From: Polaromonas sp. YR568
Lineage (GTDB): Bacteria > Pseudomonadota > Gammaproteobacteria > Burkholderiales > Burkholderiaceae_C
Reading direction: 5' to 3'
NCBI GenBank assembly: GCA_945878995.1
Contig: CAMCUN010000005.1
Location: 1-64,000 of the forward strand
Length of the DNA stretch: 64,000 nucleotides
Every line of letters begins with the position of its first letter. Position 1 is the first letter of the stretch. A model generated the notes under the pieces. It saw nothing but the letters and a program-made list of their open reading frames with translations, was not told where the DNA came from and did no database searches. Position numbers and translations under genes: made by a program. Below are positions 46,036 through 56,240 of the stretch, in pieces.

Positions 46036-46043
46036 AGGTTTCC

Positions 46044-47102
46044 ATGCGCACTTACGACAATATCAAAGACCGCAAAATCCGCATGGCACTGGTCGGCTGC
46101 GGCCGCATCGCAGCCAATCACTTCGCTGCTATGGAGCAGCATGCGCCTGACATTGAGGTGGTCGATGTCTGCGATGTGGACCCGGTTGCCCTTGAAAAAG
46201 CCGTCGCCCGAACAGGCGCTCAAGGCCACGCCGGTTTGACGCAGATGCTCGCCAGCACCAGCGCTGACGTGGTGGTGCTCACCAGCCCGAGCGGACTTCA
46301 TCCTGAGCAGGCGGTTGAGATAGCGCGCTCGGGTCGCCATGTCATGACCGAAAAGCCCATGGCCACGCGTTGGCATGATGGCTTGCGCATGGTCAAGGCC
46401 TGCGACGACGCTGGCGTGCGCATGTTCGTGGTCAAGCAAAACCGCCGCAATGCCACGCTTCAGTTGCTCAAGCAGGCGGTCGAGCAAAAGCGTTTTGGCC
46501 GAATCTACATGGTCAACATCAACGTCTTCTGGACCCGTCCTCAGGACTACTACGACAGCGCCAAATGGCGGGGTACCTGGGAGTTTGATGGCGGTGCCTT
46601 CATGAACCAAGCCAGTCACTACGTGGACTTGCTCGATTGGTTGATTGGCCCGATCGAAAGCATACAGGCCTACACAGCTACGCTGGGGCGTGACATTGAG
46701 GTCGAAGACACCGGCGTACTGAGCGTCCGTTGGCGCTCGGGGGCCTTGGGGTCCATGAACGTGACCATGCTCACCTTCCCGCGCAACCTGGAGGGCAGCA
46801 TCACCATCTTGGGCGAGAAGGGCACCGTTCGTGTGGGCGGTGTGGCTGTCAACGAAATCCAGCACTGGGAGTTTGCAGAAAAGTTGCCCCAGGACGAGCA
46901 AATTGCCTCGGCCAACTATCAGACCACCTCGGTCTACGGCTTTGGCCATCCGCTTTATTACAAGAACGTGATCGAGGTTTTGCGCGGACAGGCAGAGCCC
47001 GAGACCGATGGCCGCGAGGGCCTGAAGTCCTTAGAGGTGCTGGTGGCCGCCTATCTGTCAGCCCGCGACGGCAAGCGCATTGCCTTGCCGCTGGACTATT
47101 GA
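46044..47102 (+). CDS. wbpB: UDP-GlcNAcA 3-dehydrogenase (WbpB/WlbA-like)
   Basis: 352 residues of the Gfo/Idh/MocA oxidoreductase family: [18 protein letters not shown], then EKPMATRW with the catalytic Lys, and a C-terminal beta-sheet domain with [18 protein letters not shown]. It oxidises C3 of UDP-GlcNAcA so that WbpE can aminate it. ATG 46044 with AAGG before it is chosen; a TTG at 46032 overlaps the previous stop. Confidence 0.86.
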   Translation: MRTYDNIKDRKIRMALVGCGRIAANHFAAMEQHAPDIEVVDVCDVDPVALEKAVARTGAQGHAGLTQMLASTSADVVVLTSPSGLHPEQAVEIARSGRHVMTEKPMATRWHDGLRMVKACDDAGVRMFVVKQNRRNATLQLLKQAVEQKRFGRIYMVNINVFWTRPQDYYDSAKWRGTWEFDGGAFMNQASHYVDLLDWLIGPIESIQAYTATLGRDIEVEDTGVLSVRWRSGALGSMNVTMLTFPRNLEGSITILGEKGTVRVGGVAVNEIQHWEFAEKLPQDEQIASANYQTTSVYGFGHPLYYKNVIEVLRGQAEPETDGREGLKSLEVLVAAYLSARDGKRIALPLDY

Positions 47103-47104
47103 GC

Positions 47105-47686
47105 GTGAGCGTCTCGATTCATCCCAGTGCCATCGTTGACGAGGGCGCACAGATAGGCGAAGGTTCTCGCGTCTGGCATTTTGTGCATGTGTGTGCGGGT
47201 GCCCGAATTGGCAAGGGCGTGTCTCTGGGTCAAAACGTCTTCGTCGGCAATAAAGTCATCATCGGCGACCATTGCAAGATCCAGAACAACGTGTCGGTTT
47301 ACGACAATGTCATCCTCGAAGAGGGTGTGTTTTGCGGGCCCAGCATGGTGTTCACCAATGTTTACAACCCGCGTTCATTAATTGAGCGCAAGAGCGAGTA
47401 CCGTGACACCCTGGTCAGAAAAGGCGCGACCTTAGGCGCTAACTGCACAATCGTCTGTGGTGCCACGGTGGGTGAATACGCTTTTGTGGGAGCGGGTGCG
47501 GTCATCACCAAAAATGTCCCAGCCTATGCGTTGATGGTGGGCGTGCCGGCAAAGCAAATTGGCTGGATGAGCGAATACGGCGAACAATTGGCTTTGCCCC
47601 TGGACGGAGTGGGTCGGGCCGTCTGTCCCCAAACAGGGTCTGTTTACCAGCTTGATGGGCAAGCGATTACAAAGATACAAGGATAA
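47105..47686 (+). CDS. wbpD: UDP-2-acetamido-3-amino-glucuronate N-acetyltransferase (WbpD/WlbB-like)
   Basis: 193 residues of left-handed beta-helix hexapeptide repeats ([46 protein letters not shown]). It N-acetylates the 3-amino group. Start is GTG at 47105, two bases after the wbpB-like stop. A C-terminal tail of about 30 residues follows the helix. Confidence 0.86.
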   Translation: MSVSIHPSAIVDEGAQIGEGSRVWHFVHVCAGARIGKGVSLGQNVFVGNKVIIGDHCKIQNNVSVYDNVILEEGVFCGPSMVFTNVYNPRSLIERKSEYRDTLVRKGATLGANCTIVCGATVGEYAFVGAGAVITKNVPAYALMVGVPAKQIGWMSEYGEQLALPLDGVGRAVCPQTGSVYQLDGQAITKIQG

Positions 47687-47691
47687 GCTCA

Positions 47692-48801
47692 ATGGAATTC
47701 ATGGACCTTAAAAGCCAGTATCGGCGCCTGAAATCGGACATCGATGCCGGCATTCAGCGTGTGCTCGATCACGGGCAATACATCCTGGGTCCGGAAGTGG
47801 CTGAGTTGGAAGAACGTCTCGTGGCCTACACCGGCGCAAAGTACTGCATCACGGTGGCCAATGGCACCGATGCCTTGCAGATCGCGCTGATGGCCCTGGG
47901 CGTGGGCCCCGGCGATGAGGTCATCACCCCAGGCTTTACCTACATCGCCACTGCCGAAACGGTGGCTCTGCTGCGGGCCAAGCCGGTGTATGTGGACGTC
48001 GACGAGCGCACTTACAACCTGGATACTCAGCTTCTTGAAGCTGCAATAACGACCAGAACAAAGGCCATCATTCCCGTCAGCCTGTACGGCCAGTGTGCAG
48101 ACTTCGACGCTATCAATGCCATTGCTGCCCGCCACGGCATCCCGGTCATTGAAGACGCAGCCCAGAGCTTTGGCGCCACCTACAAAGGCCGCAAGAGCTG
48201 CAACCTATCGACCATTGCCTGCACCAGCTTCTTCCCGAGCAAACCGCTGGGCTGCTACGGTGATGGTGGAGCCATCTTCACCAACGACGACGAACTCGCC
48301 AAAGTCATGCGCCAGATCGCCAGGCATGGTCAGGACCGCAGGTACCACCACGTGCGGGTGGGCGTGAACAGCCGCTTAGACACAATTCAGGCGGCAGTTT
48401 TGTTGCCGAAGCTGGCGGTGCTGGATGAGGAGATCCGGCAAAGGCATGAGGTGGCATTGCATTACGCACTCTTGCTGGATGGCCATGGTGTCGCGAGGAT
48501 TCCTGTGATCGAATCGCATAACGTCAGTGCCTGGGCGCAGTACACCGTGCAAGTCTCAGAACGCGACCATGTGCAAGGCAGGCTCAAGGATGTTGGCGTG
48601 CCAACGGCGGTGCACTATCCCATTCCATTGAACCGACAACCGGCGGTCCAAGACCTTGAAGTCAAGCTTCCGATCGGGGATGCGGTGGCGCAGCGGGTGG
48701 TCAGTCTTCCCATGTACCCCTATATGGCTCCCAAGCTCATTGAGCAAGTGGGCGGCGCGTTGATGGCTGCTGCTTCGCAACCCAGCGCGGTCAGTCGCTG
48801 A
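47692..48801 (+). CDS. wbpE: UDP-3-keto-GlcNAcA aminotransferase (WbpE/WlbC-like)
   Basis: 369 residues of the DegT/DnrJ/EryC1 PLP aminotransferase family. The PLP-Lys lies in SFFPSKPLGCYGDGG; GTDALQIALMALGVGPGDEVITPGFTYIATAE is the family N-terminal block. It puts the 3-amino group on with glutamate as donor. AAGGAT precedes the ATG. It completes a four-enzyme set for UDP-2,3-diacetamido-glucuronate. Confidence 0.88.
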   Translation: MEFMDLKSQYRRLKSDIDAGIQRVLDHGQYILGPEVAELEERLVAYTGAKYCITVANGTDALQIALMALGVGPGDEVITPGFTYIATAETVALLRAKPVYVDVDERTYNLDTQLLEAAITTRTKAIIPVSLYGQCADFDAINAIAARHGIPVIEDAAQSFGATYKGRKSCNLSTIACTSFFPSKPLGCYGDGGAIFTNDDELAKVMRQIARHGQDRRYHHVRVGVNSRLDTIQAAVLLPKLAVLDEEIRQRHEVALHYALLLDGHGVARIPVIESHNVSAWAQYTVQVSERDHVQGRLKDVGVPTAVHYPIPLNRQPAVQDLEVKLPIGDAVAQRVVSLPMYPYMAPKLIEQVGGALMAAASQPSAVSR

Positions 48802-48809
48802 TTTTCTGG

Positions 48810-50102
48810 ATGTCTCTGCCAAGGATTCGGGCGTTTTTCCCGCAGGGTGGGGCCGCCCGTGATGTAGCCGTGTTGACCCTGGGAACGGCGCTGGCTCAGT
48901 TGATCACCATCGCCGCAACTCCAGCCCTGTCGCGTATTTACTCTCCTGCCGAGTTCGGTCTTTTTGCGGTGTTCATGGCCGCTTCCAGCTTGGCTGCAAC
49001 ATTGGTAACCTTGCGCTACGAGACCTCCATTTTGGTTCCCGTTGATGATGCTGACTCGGCCCGGCTCGTCCGATTGATTCTTCTTTTGGTACTCCTCGGA
49101 ACGGTATTGCTGGGACTGCTCAGTGTTGGTTTTTTGTGGTTTGAGTTGGAAGTGCCAGGGCTTGCCGGCATACAAAGTTGGCTCCCCTTGGCATGCCTCG
49201 TCGCGGGCCTCACCGCTGTAATGACCGTTGTGCAAGCCTGGCTGAATCGCCAAAAGCGCTACCGCCGCATTGCTCAGCTTCGGGTGGCGCAGAGCGCCAC
49301 CATTGCCGCAACGGCGCTGTTCATGGGCATTGTTTTGGAGTCGCCCCACGGGCTGCTTTTAGCCCAAGCCATTGCCTGCGGCGTGACGACGGCGGCAGCT
49401 TGTTGGTTTTTGCGCTCAGCTGCGCCTCTCTGGCACAGAGGAAGCCTGGGTCAAATTGCCATGGCGCACAGCAATGCACCAAAGTACCTGCTCCCCACTG
49501 CACTGCTCGACATCGCAACCATGCAACTGCCGGTGATCCTGATTTCTGTTTGGTTCAGTGAAAGTATGGCGGGTCAGTTCAGCATGGCTTGGCGACTCAT
49601 GATGCTGCCCATGGCCTTGATCGGTGCGTCTGTGGGACAGGTTTTCATGCAGAGGTTTTCTGGACTTGGAAGCAACCCGCAAGCCGCACGCTCATTGCTG
49701 AAGAAGACGTGGGTGTTGCTTTTCATCATGGGGGCGCCGCCGCTAGCCCTGGTGTTTCTGGCGGGTGAGCCCTTGTTTGCGATGTTCTTGGGAGAGAGCT
49801 GGCGCGATGCTGGAGGACTTGCAGTCATCATGGCTCCGATGATCCTCGGAATGTTTATCTCTTCCCCGACCTCTGGTTCTTACATTGTTTTGAATTTGCA
49901 GAAATACAGCCTTCTGTTCGGACTCGCTGTTTTTATTTATCGCCCCTTGTGCCTGTATATTGGCCATCTTCAAAATGATCTTGTCGCGGGCATGCGCTTG
50001 TGGGTTGTTTGTGAGCTGATTCAGATTGCCATCTATCAGTGCTTGATCTGGAAAAAAACGGGAGAGCCAAGTGAATTATTTCATCGGCAAGAAAAAATCT
50101 GA
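48810..50102 (+). CDS. Polysaccharide flippase (Wzx-type)
   Basis: 430 residues with about 12 predicted membrane segments and the MATE/MVF-type pattern of polysaccharide transporters (RDVAVLTLGTALAQLITIAATPALSRIYSPAEFGLFAVF is the family's first helices). It would flip the undecaprenyl-linked repeat unit across the inner membrane. It overlaps the next gene by 32 bases. Its base composition is visibly less GC-rich than the 1-44 kb region. Confidence 0.85.
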   Translation: MSLPRIRAFFPQGGAARDVAVLTLGTALAQLITIAATPALSRIYSPAEFGLFAVFMAASSLAATLVTLRYETSILVPVDDADSARLVRLILLLVLLGTVLLGLLSVGFLWFELEVPGLAGIQSWLPLACLVAGLTAVMTVVQAWLNRQKRYRRIAQLRVAQSATIAATALFMGIVLESPHGLLLAQAIACGVTTAAACWFLRSAAPLWHRGSLGQIAMAHSNAPKYLLPTALLDIATMQLPVILISVWFSESMAGQFSMAWRLMMLPMALIGASVGQVFMQRFSGLGSNPQAARSLLKKTWVLLFIMGAPPLALVFLAGEPLFAMFLGESWRDAGGLAVIMAPMILGMFISSPTSGSYIVLNLQKYSLLFGLAVFIYRPLCLYIGHLQNDLVAGMRLWVVCELIQIAIYQCLIWKKTGEPSELFHRQEKI

Positions 50103-50790
50103 GTACTACGATGGTTTGTTGGTGAAGGCGGACCTGGGCCTGCATCAGCAAATCGCGGGTCAGGTTCAACAGCGTTTGCTCCGGGGTGGTGCCGTTCTTG
50201 ACCTGGGTGCGGGGGAGGGGGCGCTCAGCGCGAGACTGGCTGATCTGGGTTATGTAGTGACTTCGGTGGATAAGGATGCGGGCAGCTTCAAGTGCAGCAA
50301 GACTGCTTTTGAGCGATTGGATTTTGATTCGGCCGAACAGATTCAAGGATTTGTGTCCCGGCATGAGGCGATGTTCGACGCTGTCTTGGGCATCGAAGTG
50401 ATTGAGCATGTACAGGACCCATGGCAGTATGTCCGACAACTGATGAAGATGGTCAAGCCGGGTGGCTTGGTCTTGATCACCACGCCAAACACAAGTTCAT
50501 GGTTGTCCAGGGTGATGTTCCTCCTGACGGGGCGATTCCATCAGTTCGGTGATGCCGACCTGCCATATGGCCACATCAGTCCGATATCGCCTTGGGAACT
50601 GGAACTAATTTTGAAGTCGGAAGGTGCCCTGGCCATTGAAATGCAGCCTGCCGGCACCTTGCCTCCCGTTTACATCAACGGGTCTGTCCGCATGCTGGCA
50701 ATGAATTTGTTGGCCTTGCTGTTGAGGCCTTTTTCCACGGGCATTCTCGACGGGTGGTGTGTCATGGCCACTGCCCGCAAGCCGGAATGA
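50071..50790 (+). CDS. Class I SAM-dependent methyltransferase
   Basis: 239 residues from GTG 50071 with GGGAG before it. It has the SAM motif VLDLGAGEGALSARLADLG and GIEVIEHV, then KPGGLVLITTPN. UbiG/COQ3-like fold; it could methylate a sugar or glycan end. It is coupled to both neighbours (32-base and four-base overlaps). Confidence 0.83.
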   Translation: MNYFIGKKKSEYYDGLLVKADLGLHQQIAGQVQQRLLRGGAVLDLGAGEGALSARLADLGYVVTSVDKDAGSFKCSKTAFERLDFDSAEQIQGFVSRHEAMFDAVLGIEVIEHVQDPWQYVRQLMKMVKPGGLVLITTPNTSSWLSRVMFLLTGRFHQFGDADLPYGHISPISPWELELILKSEGALAIEMQPAGTLPPVYINGSVRMLAMNLLALLLRPFSTGILDGWCVMATARKPE

Positions 50791-51983
50791 ACATTTTTAC
50801 TGTCCCTTCCTGGTATCCCAGCGAGACCAACCCGATCTCCGGCATCTTCATCAAGGAGCAGGCGGAGGCGATTGCAGATGTAGCCCAGGATCTTCGCATC
50901 ATGGTGAGCCTGTGGGGACATGACGACAGCCTGTTTTCCCTGCGGCGACCCAAGTCATGGGCGAGGCTGTTGCGCTGGCGTTTCAGTCGACGCGGCAGTG
51001 AGCTTGCGCAATGCAATGGGGTTCACCAGGTTTGCAGTAAAAAAATCACATGGAGCGACCGCCTTCCTTTCGGGGGTCTTCGGCAATTGATACGCGTGAA
51101 CCGTCACAATTTTCGGCTCGCGCAAGACCGATGGGGTCCAATCGATTTGATCCATGCCCACGTCAGTTATCCCGGGGGGTATATTGCCTCGGTGTTGGCG
51201 CGGGACCATGGCGTGCCCTATGTCCTGACTGAGCACATGGGGCCCTTTCCTTTTCCTTCCCTGATGAGACAGGGGCGGCCGATGGACGAAATCAAATGGG
51301 CTTTTGCGGGTGCGGCAGCATCGATTGCAGTCAGTTCTGCACTGGCAGAGCGCGTGGCGTCCTTTGGTTATTCAAAGCCGATTGTTGTTCCCAATATGGT
51401 GGATGAACGCCGCTTTTTTCCGGGTCGGCCGCGGGAGGACAAGCTGGTCTTTTTCACGCTGTGTGCGGTCAGCGAGAAAAAAGGCATTGGCCAACTTCTT
51501 GAGGCCATCGCACTTTGGGATCCACCGGCGGAGAAGTTTGAATTCGTGATAGGCGGAGATGGGCCGCAACGAGCGCAGTATGAAGCCAAGGCTTTGTCGC
51601 TGGGATTGGCAGACCGGGTGCGCTGGGTGGGCGAAATAAGTCGCGAGCAAGCGCCAGAACTTTTCCGCCAAAGTCATGTCTTTGTGCTGCCGTCGTGGCA
51701 TGAATCATTCGGCATCGTTTACGTTGAAGCAATGGCCTGCGGCAAGCCTGTCATTGCCACTCGATGTGGGGGGCCTGAGTCTATTGTTAATGAGAACAAT
51801 GGCGTGTTGGTCGATGTGGGTGATGTCAGCGGCCTCGCGGATGCCATGCGCACCATGGCCAGCCACTGGAGCCGTTATGACCCAGACCTGATTCGCCACG
51901 ATTTTGAAGCCCGCTTTTCCAGGCAGGCGGTGGTCGCGCAGATCAGGCGTGTCTACATTGATGCTTGCGGAAGGCCAAGCTGA
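50787..51983 (+). CDS. Glycosyltransferase, GT4 family
   Basis: 398 residues, GT-B fold. N-terminal MNIFTVPSWYPSETNPISGIFIKEQ and C-terminal sugar-nucleotide site HESFGIVYVEAMACGKPVIATRCGGPESI (E-x7-E motif) are typical of retaining GT4 enzymes. Starts as ATGA overlapping the methyltransferase. Donor and acceptor unknown. Confidence 0.87.
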   Translation: MNIFTVPSWYPSETNPISGIFIKEQAEAIADVAQDLRIMVSLWGHDDSLFSLRRPKSWARLLRWRFSRRGSELAQCNGVHQVCSKKITWSDRLPFGGLRQLIRVNRHNFRLAQDRWGPIDLIHAHVSYPGGYIASVLARDHGVPYVLTEHMGPFPFPSLMRQGRPMDEIKWAFAGAAASIAVSSALAERVASFGYSKPIVVPNMVDERRFFPGRPREDKLVFFTLCAVSEKKGIGQLLEAIALWDPPAEKFEFVIGGDGPQRAQYEAKALSLGLADRVRWVGEISREQAPELFRQSHVFVLPSWHESFGIVYVEAMACGKPVIATRCGGPESIVNENNGVLVDVGDVSGLADAMRTMASHWSRYDPDLIRHDFEARFSRQAVVAQIRRVYIDACGRPS

Positions 51984-53872
51984 TGTGCGGAATTCTTGGA
52001 TTTTTTCGCCCGTCCAGCGATGCCCATGTCTTGACGCGCATGAAGACGGCGATGCGAACGCTCCAGCATCGTGGTCCGGACGACAGTGGTCTGACTCAAA
52101 TTACAGGAGGGCGGGGCGTTGTCTGGCTCGGTCATACCCGTCTTTCCGTGATCGATCTTTCTGCTGCAGGACACCAGCCGATGCAGTCGGCCGATGGAAG
52201 GTTTGCCCTGGTCTTCAATGGTGAAATCTACAACTATCGTGAATTGCGGGCGAATTTGATTGAAAGTGGCGTGAGGTTTAAATCTGACTCAGACACTGAG
52301 GTTTTGCTTGCTGCCTGGCAGGCATGGGGTCGTGATTGTCTTGCTCGACTTGATGGGATGTTTGCCTTCACAGTCTATGACCGCGAGTCACAGACCCTCA
52401 CTTGTGTGCGTGATGCCTTTGGCATCAAACCATTTTTTTACTCTTATGGCGATGGCGACTTTTGTTTTGCATCAGAGGTCCCGGGTCTGATTGCGCTGCG
52501 CGGCAGCAAACCGCAGGTCAACATGCAGCGTGCCTATGATTACCTGGTGCACGGGGAATACGATGCCCGAGCGGATTCCATGGTTGACGGAATACGCCAT
52601 CTTCTGCCCGGCCATGTGCTCACTGTCAGCATGGGGGGCGCTGCGACTGAAGTCGTCTTAGAGCGATGGTGGGCTCCCAGGATTGCCCAGTCTTTTGACA
52701 TGGGATTTTCAGAAGCAACTGAGCTGGTCAGGCAGCGCTTTTTCCGCAGCGTTGAATTGAATCTTCGCAGTGACGTGGCCTTGGGCGCGGCATTGTCAGG
52801 GGGCATTGACTCGTCGGCGATTGTTTGTGCCATGAGGCATTTGGCACCAGAGATGCCGATTCACACCTTCAGTTTCGTGGCCAGTGGAACGCCAGCCGAC
52901 GAGGAGCGTTGGATAGATATTGTCAATTCACATGTGCGAGCCACGGTACATAAAGTACGGCTCGGCCCCGGGGAGTTGATGCGTGACCTTGATGGCCTGT
53001 TGCTGGCCCAGGGAGAACCGTTCGGCAGTTTGAGCATCTATGCTCAATACCGCGTTTACCAAGAGGCCCGGGAACGTGGGGTGACGGTCACCTTGGATGG
53101 ACAGGGCGCAGACGAGATCTTGGCAGGGTATCAAGGCTTTCCGGGTGAACGGGTCCACAGCTTGATCGATGAACGGGAATGGTTACAGGCCTACCGGTTC
53201 CTGGACCAATGGCGCCGGTGGCCCGGGCGCAGTCTTTCAACGGGACTGCGTTCTGTCATCTCGGAATGGGGTGGCGATGCCGTGCTCGTCATGCTGAGGC
53301 GACTTGCAGGTCTGGATCGGCCGCCAGAGTGGATAGACGCTGAGATGGTCGCCGAAATGGGAATTCATTTTAAGTTTCAAAGGTTCCGGTCCGGGGCTGA
53401 GGCGAGCGGTCGTCGACTGATTGCGCAGGAAGTGAACATGCTCACCTCTCATGGCTTACCTGCGCTTTTACGTCATGGCGATCGTAATTCCATGCACTTT
53501 GCGGTGGAAAGCAGGGTCCCATTCTTATCTCTTGATTTCGTGGAACTGATGCTTGGCATGCCGGAGCGTTTCCTGGTTTCCGACGAAGGTCGAACCAAGC
53601 ACCTGTTTCGAGCTGCGATGGAAGGGATTGTGCCCGCGGAGATTCTCAACAGGAAGGACAAAATCGGATTCGAGCCTCCCGAGAAGGATCTGATCCTCTC
53701 GATTGCCAAAGATATCAAGCAAGTTCTGCGACAGGACATCGGCATCCCTTTCCTGCGCGGTAAGGTACTCAGCCAGCACTTCGATGAAATCGTTACAGGG
53801 GTCAGGCCGTTTTCTTGGCAGGCCTGGAGATGGTTCAATTTCTACAAATGGAAGTTGATGCTGGTAGGCTGA
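51983..53872 (+). CDS. Asparagine synthase-like amidotransferase (AsnB family)
   Basis: 629 residues. Class II glutaminase with Cys2 (MCGILGFF), GPDDSGL and NGEIYNYRELR, then the synthetase domain with SGGIDSSAI PP-loop. In polysaccharide loci AsnB-like enzymes often amidate a uronic acid (for example WbpS-type). A role in free asparagine synthesis cannot be excluded. It overlaps the preceding stop as TGATG. Confidence 0.87.
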   Translation: MCGILGFFRPSSDAHVLTRMKTAMRTLQHRGPDDSGLTQITGGRGVVWLGHTRLSVIDLSAAGHQPMQSADGRFALVFNGEIYNYRELRANLIESGVRFKSDSDTEVLLAAWQAWGRDCLARLDGMFAFTVYDRESQTLTCVRDAFGIKPFFYSYGDGDFCFASEVPGLIALRGSKPQVNMQRAYDYLVHGEYDARADSMVDGIRHLLPGHVLTVSMGGAATEVVLERWWAPRIAQSFDMGFSEATELVRQRFFRSVELNLRSDVALGAALSGGIDSSAIVCAMRHLAPEMPIHTFSFVASGTPADEERWIDIVNSHVRATVHKVRLGPGELMRDLDGLLLAQGEPFGSLSIYAQYRVYQEARERGVTVTLDGQGADEILAGYQGFPGERVHSLIDEREWLQAYRFLDQWRRWPGRSLSTGLRSVISEWGGDAVLVMLRRLAGLDRPPEWIDAEMVAEMGIHFKFQRFRSGAEASGRRLIAQEVNMLTSHGLPALLRHGDRNSMHFAVESRVPFLSLDFVELMLGMPERFLVSDEGRTKHLFRAAMEGIVPAEILNRKDKIGFEPPEKDLILSIAKDIKQVLRQDIGIPFLRGKVLSQHFDEIVTGVRPFSWQAWRWFNFYKWKLMLVG

Positions 53873-53924
53873 TCTCTGCAGGGAAGCAGGGATTGCTTAG
53901 GTCCTAAATCAACTGATTTAACTC

Positions 53925-55079
53925 ATGAGAATCGTCCATCTGACGCATACATTCATCCCAGAGGACAGTCGCATTCTCAAGGAGATGCATGCGCTGGCCT
54001 GCGACGGCAAGGCTCAGGTGCACGGAGTAGGTGTGGCACCTGTGGAGGGTGCCGCCCAGACCCAGAGCGAAGGGGGTTTGGTGATTCACTCACTGGCTAT
54101 CCAGGCCCGAAGGTGGCGTTTCGTGCCGGCGTCTGTGCGCAGGATATTCGCACTGATAGAGTGGTATGTCCGGATGATCAGGCTTGGTTTGAGCTTGCGT
54201 CCGGAGGTAGTGCATTGTCACGACACCCCTGCGCTCCTTGCCGGTGTAATCATTTCCAGGATCCTTCATGCAAAGCTGATTTATGACGCCCATGAACTGG
54301 AAAGTCGCAAGAACGGACAGTCGCGCTGGATTTCGCACCTGACGCTCTGCGTAGAAAAGTTGAGCTGGCGATCGATTCATCACCTGATCTCTGTGAGTCC
54401 GTCGATCTTGGATTGGTACCTGACGAAGCTGGGACCCAAACCCTCTACCTTGGTGCTCAATTCGCCTCATCTTGGCACCGAGAATTCAGCGATGGAGAAC
54501 GCTGACTCTGCGCGGTCAGGATACTTTCGTCAAAAATACAATATACCAGCGGACTCAAAAATATTTCTTTATCTTGGCTTGCTGGTCCCGGGGCGCGGCA
54601 TTGACATGCTGTTGCAGGTGTTTTCATCCCTTCAGGTCAATTCGCATATTGTGTTCATGGGGCGCGGCATGCTGTCGGCCTCTATAGACCAAGCCGCCGC
54701 AATGAACGCCAGAATTCACCTGCATCCTGCAGTACCACACCATCAGGTGGTTGCGGTATCCAGGGAGGCCGACTATGGACTGTGCTTTGTGGAAAATATT
54801 TCCTTGAGCGACTATTACTGCTTGCCAAACAAGCTGTTTGAATATGCTTTTGCAGGAGTTCCTGTGCTGGCGTCAAATTTTCCAGACATGGCTCTACTGG
54901 TGCGGGAACATGGCCTGGGAGATTGCTTTGATCCCGAGTTGGACGCGCTGACGGCAGCCATCGTTAGAACCGAAAAAAATCCTTTTGTGCCCACCATGAC
55001 CAATCTAAACCATCTGAGTTGGCAGACCCAGGCCAGACGACTCCAGACAGTCTATGCCTCCCTGAGTGAGCGAGGTTAA
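53925..55079 (+). CDS. Glycosyltransferase, GT4-like
   Basis: 384 residues with GT-B fold. MRIVHLTHTFIPEDSRILKEM opens the protein; VVHCHDTPALLAG, YDAHELES and the later FLYLGLLVPGRGIDMLL and LPNKLFEYAFAGVPVLASN are typical of family 4. It starts 52 bases after the AsnB-like gene. Donor and acceptor unknown. Confidence 0.84.
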   Translation: MRIVHLTHTFIPEDSRILKEMHALACDGKAQVHGVGVAPVEGAAQTQSEGGLVIHSLAIQARRWRFVPASVRRIFALIEWYVRMIRLGLSLRPEVVHCHDTPALLAGVIISRILHAKLIYDAHELESRKNGQSRWISHLTLCVEKLSWRSIHHLISVSPSILDWYLTKLGPKPSTLVLNSPHLGTENSAMENADSARSGYFRQKYNIPADSKIFLYLGLLVPGRGIDMLLQVFSSLQVNSHIVFMGRGMLSASIDQAAAMNARIHLHPAVPHHQVVAVSREADYGLCFVENISLSDYYCLPNKLFEYAFAGVPVLASNFPDMALLVREHGLGDCFDPELDALTAAIVRTEKNPFVPTMTNLNHLSWQTQARRLQTVYASLSERG

Positions 55080-55081
55080 CC

Positions 55082-56239
55082 GTGTCACAGAAAAAATTGT
55101 CGAAGTTCAAAGTCGCGCACCTCACCTCTGCACATCCCCGTGACGACATCAGAATTTTCCACAAGCAATGCCTCAGCCTGGAGCGTGCGGGATTTTCTGT
55201 CTTACTGGTCGTGGCTGATGGCTTGGGCTCTGGTGCGACCCGCGGCATCGAAGTGCACGACGTCGGCTTAAGCCGTGGGCGAGTTGATCGTGTCCTCAGG
55301 GTATGCCGTCTTGTCTTTCGCAAAGCAGTGGAACTCGATGCGGATCTATACCATCTGCATGACCCCGAGTTGCTATGGGTCGGGCTGATGTTGCAGCGGC
55401 GCGGAAAGAGAGTTGTTTTTGATTCCCATGAAGATGTCCCGCTCCAATTGCTTGGCAAGCCGTATTTGAATCCGGCGGTTCGCGGGTTGGTCGCAAAGTT
55501 CTATCGCGTGGGAGAAAGATTCTGTTGTAAAAGATTTTCAGGGGTGATAGCCGCGACACCCACCATTCGGGACAAATTTCTTGCAATTCATTCAAAAACG
55601 GTTGACATCTGCAATTTCCCCATGCTCGAGGAGTTCGCAACGAACGTGCAATGGGCTGACAAAATGGATGAAGTCTGCTATGTCGGAGGACTCTCTAAAA
55701 TCCGAGGACTTTGGGAGATGGTGGCTGCGATGAATATCTTGCCTGGTACGACCAGGCTTAACCTTGTAGGCGGTTTCTCAAGTCCGCAGGACCGGGAACT
55801 GATCTGCCGCGAACCAGGGTGGAGTCGGGTCAATGAAACCGGCGTACTTGATCGGGCGGGTGTCGCTGCCGTGTACCGCAGATCTTTTGCAGGCTTGGTG
55901 ACATTAAGGCCTCTGCCAAACTATATCGAAGCGCTGCCGATAAAGATGTTCGAGTACATGGCGGCTGGCATTCCTGTCATCGCCTCTAATTTCCCGTTAT
56001 GGGAGTCTATCGTGGCGGACCATCGGTGCGGTTTGTGTGTTGATCCGGATGATGTGAGAGCGATAGCCGATGTGATTGTTAAATTGGCGGCCTCGCCGGA
56101 CGAGGCCCGGGCTATGGGCGAGAATGGTCGTCGAGCAGTTCTGACGATCTACAACTGGAAAGCGGAGGAGACGAAGCTGATTGCTTTTTACGCCGAACTC
56201 CTGTCGATATCCCCCGAATCGGTGAATAAGGAAGTTTGA
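55082..56239 (+). CDS. Glycosyltransferase, GT4-like
   Basis: 385 residues from GTG 55082. It shares the plan of its upstream neighbour: KVAHLTSAHPRDDIRIFHKQC, LYHLHDPELL, FDSHEDVP and the C-terminal LPIKMFEYMAAGIPVIASNFPLWESIV. The two may be old duplicates. It starts two bases after the preceding stop. Confidence 0.84.
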   Translation: MSQKKLSKFKVAHLTSAHPRDDIRIFHKQCLSLERAGFSVLLVVADGLGSGATRGIEVHDVGLSRGRVDRVLRVCRLVFRKAVELDADLYHLHDPELLWVGLMLQRRGKRVVFDSHEDVPLQLLGKPYLNPAVRGLVAKFYRVGERFCCKRFSGVIAATPTIRDKFLAIHSKTVDICNFPMLEEFATNVQWADKMDEVCYVGGLSKIRGLWEMVAAMNILPGTTRLNLVGGFSSPQDRELICREPGWSRVNETGVLDRAGVAAVYRRSFAGLVTLRPLPNYIEALPIKMFEYMAAGIPVIASNFPLWESIVADHRCGLCVDPDDVRAIADVIVKLAASPDEARAMGENGRRAVLTIYNWKAEETKLIAFYAELLSISPESVNKEV

Positions 56240-56240
56240 T

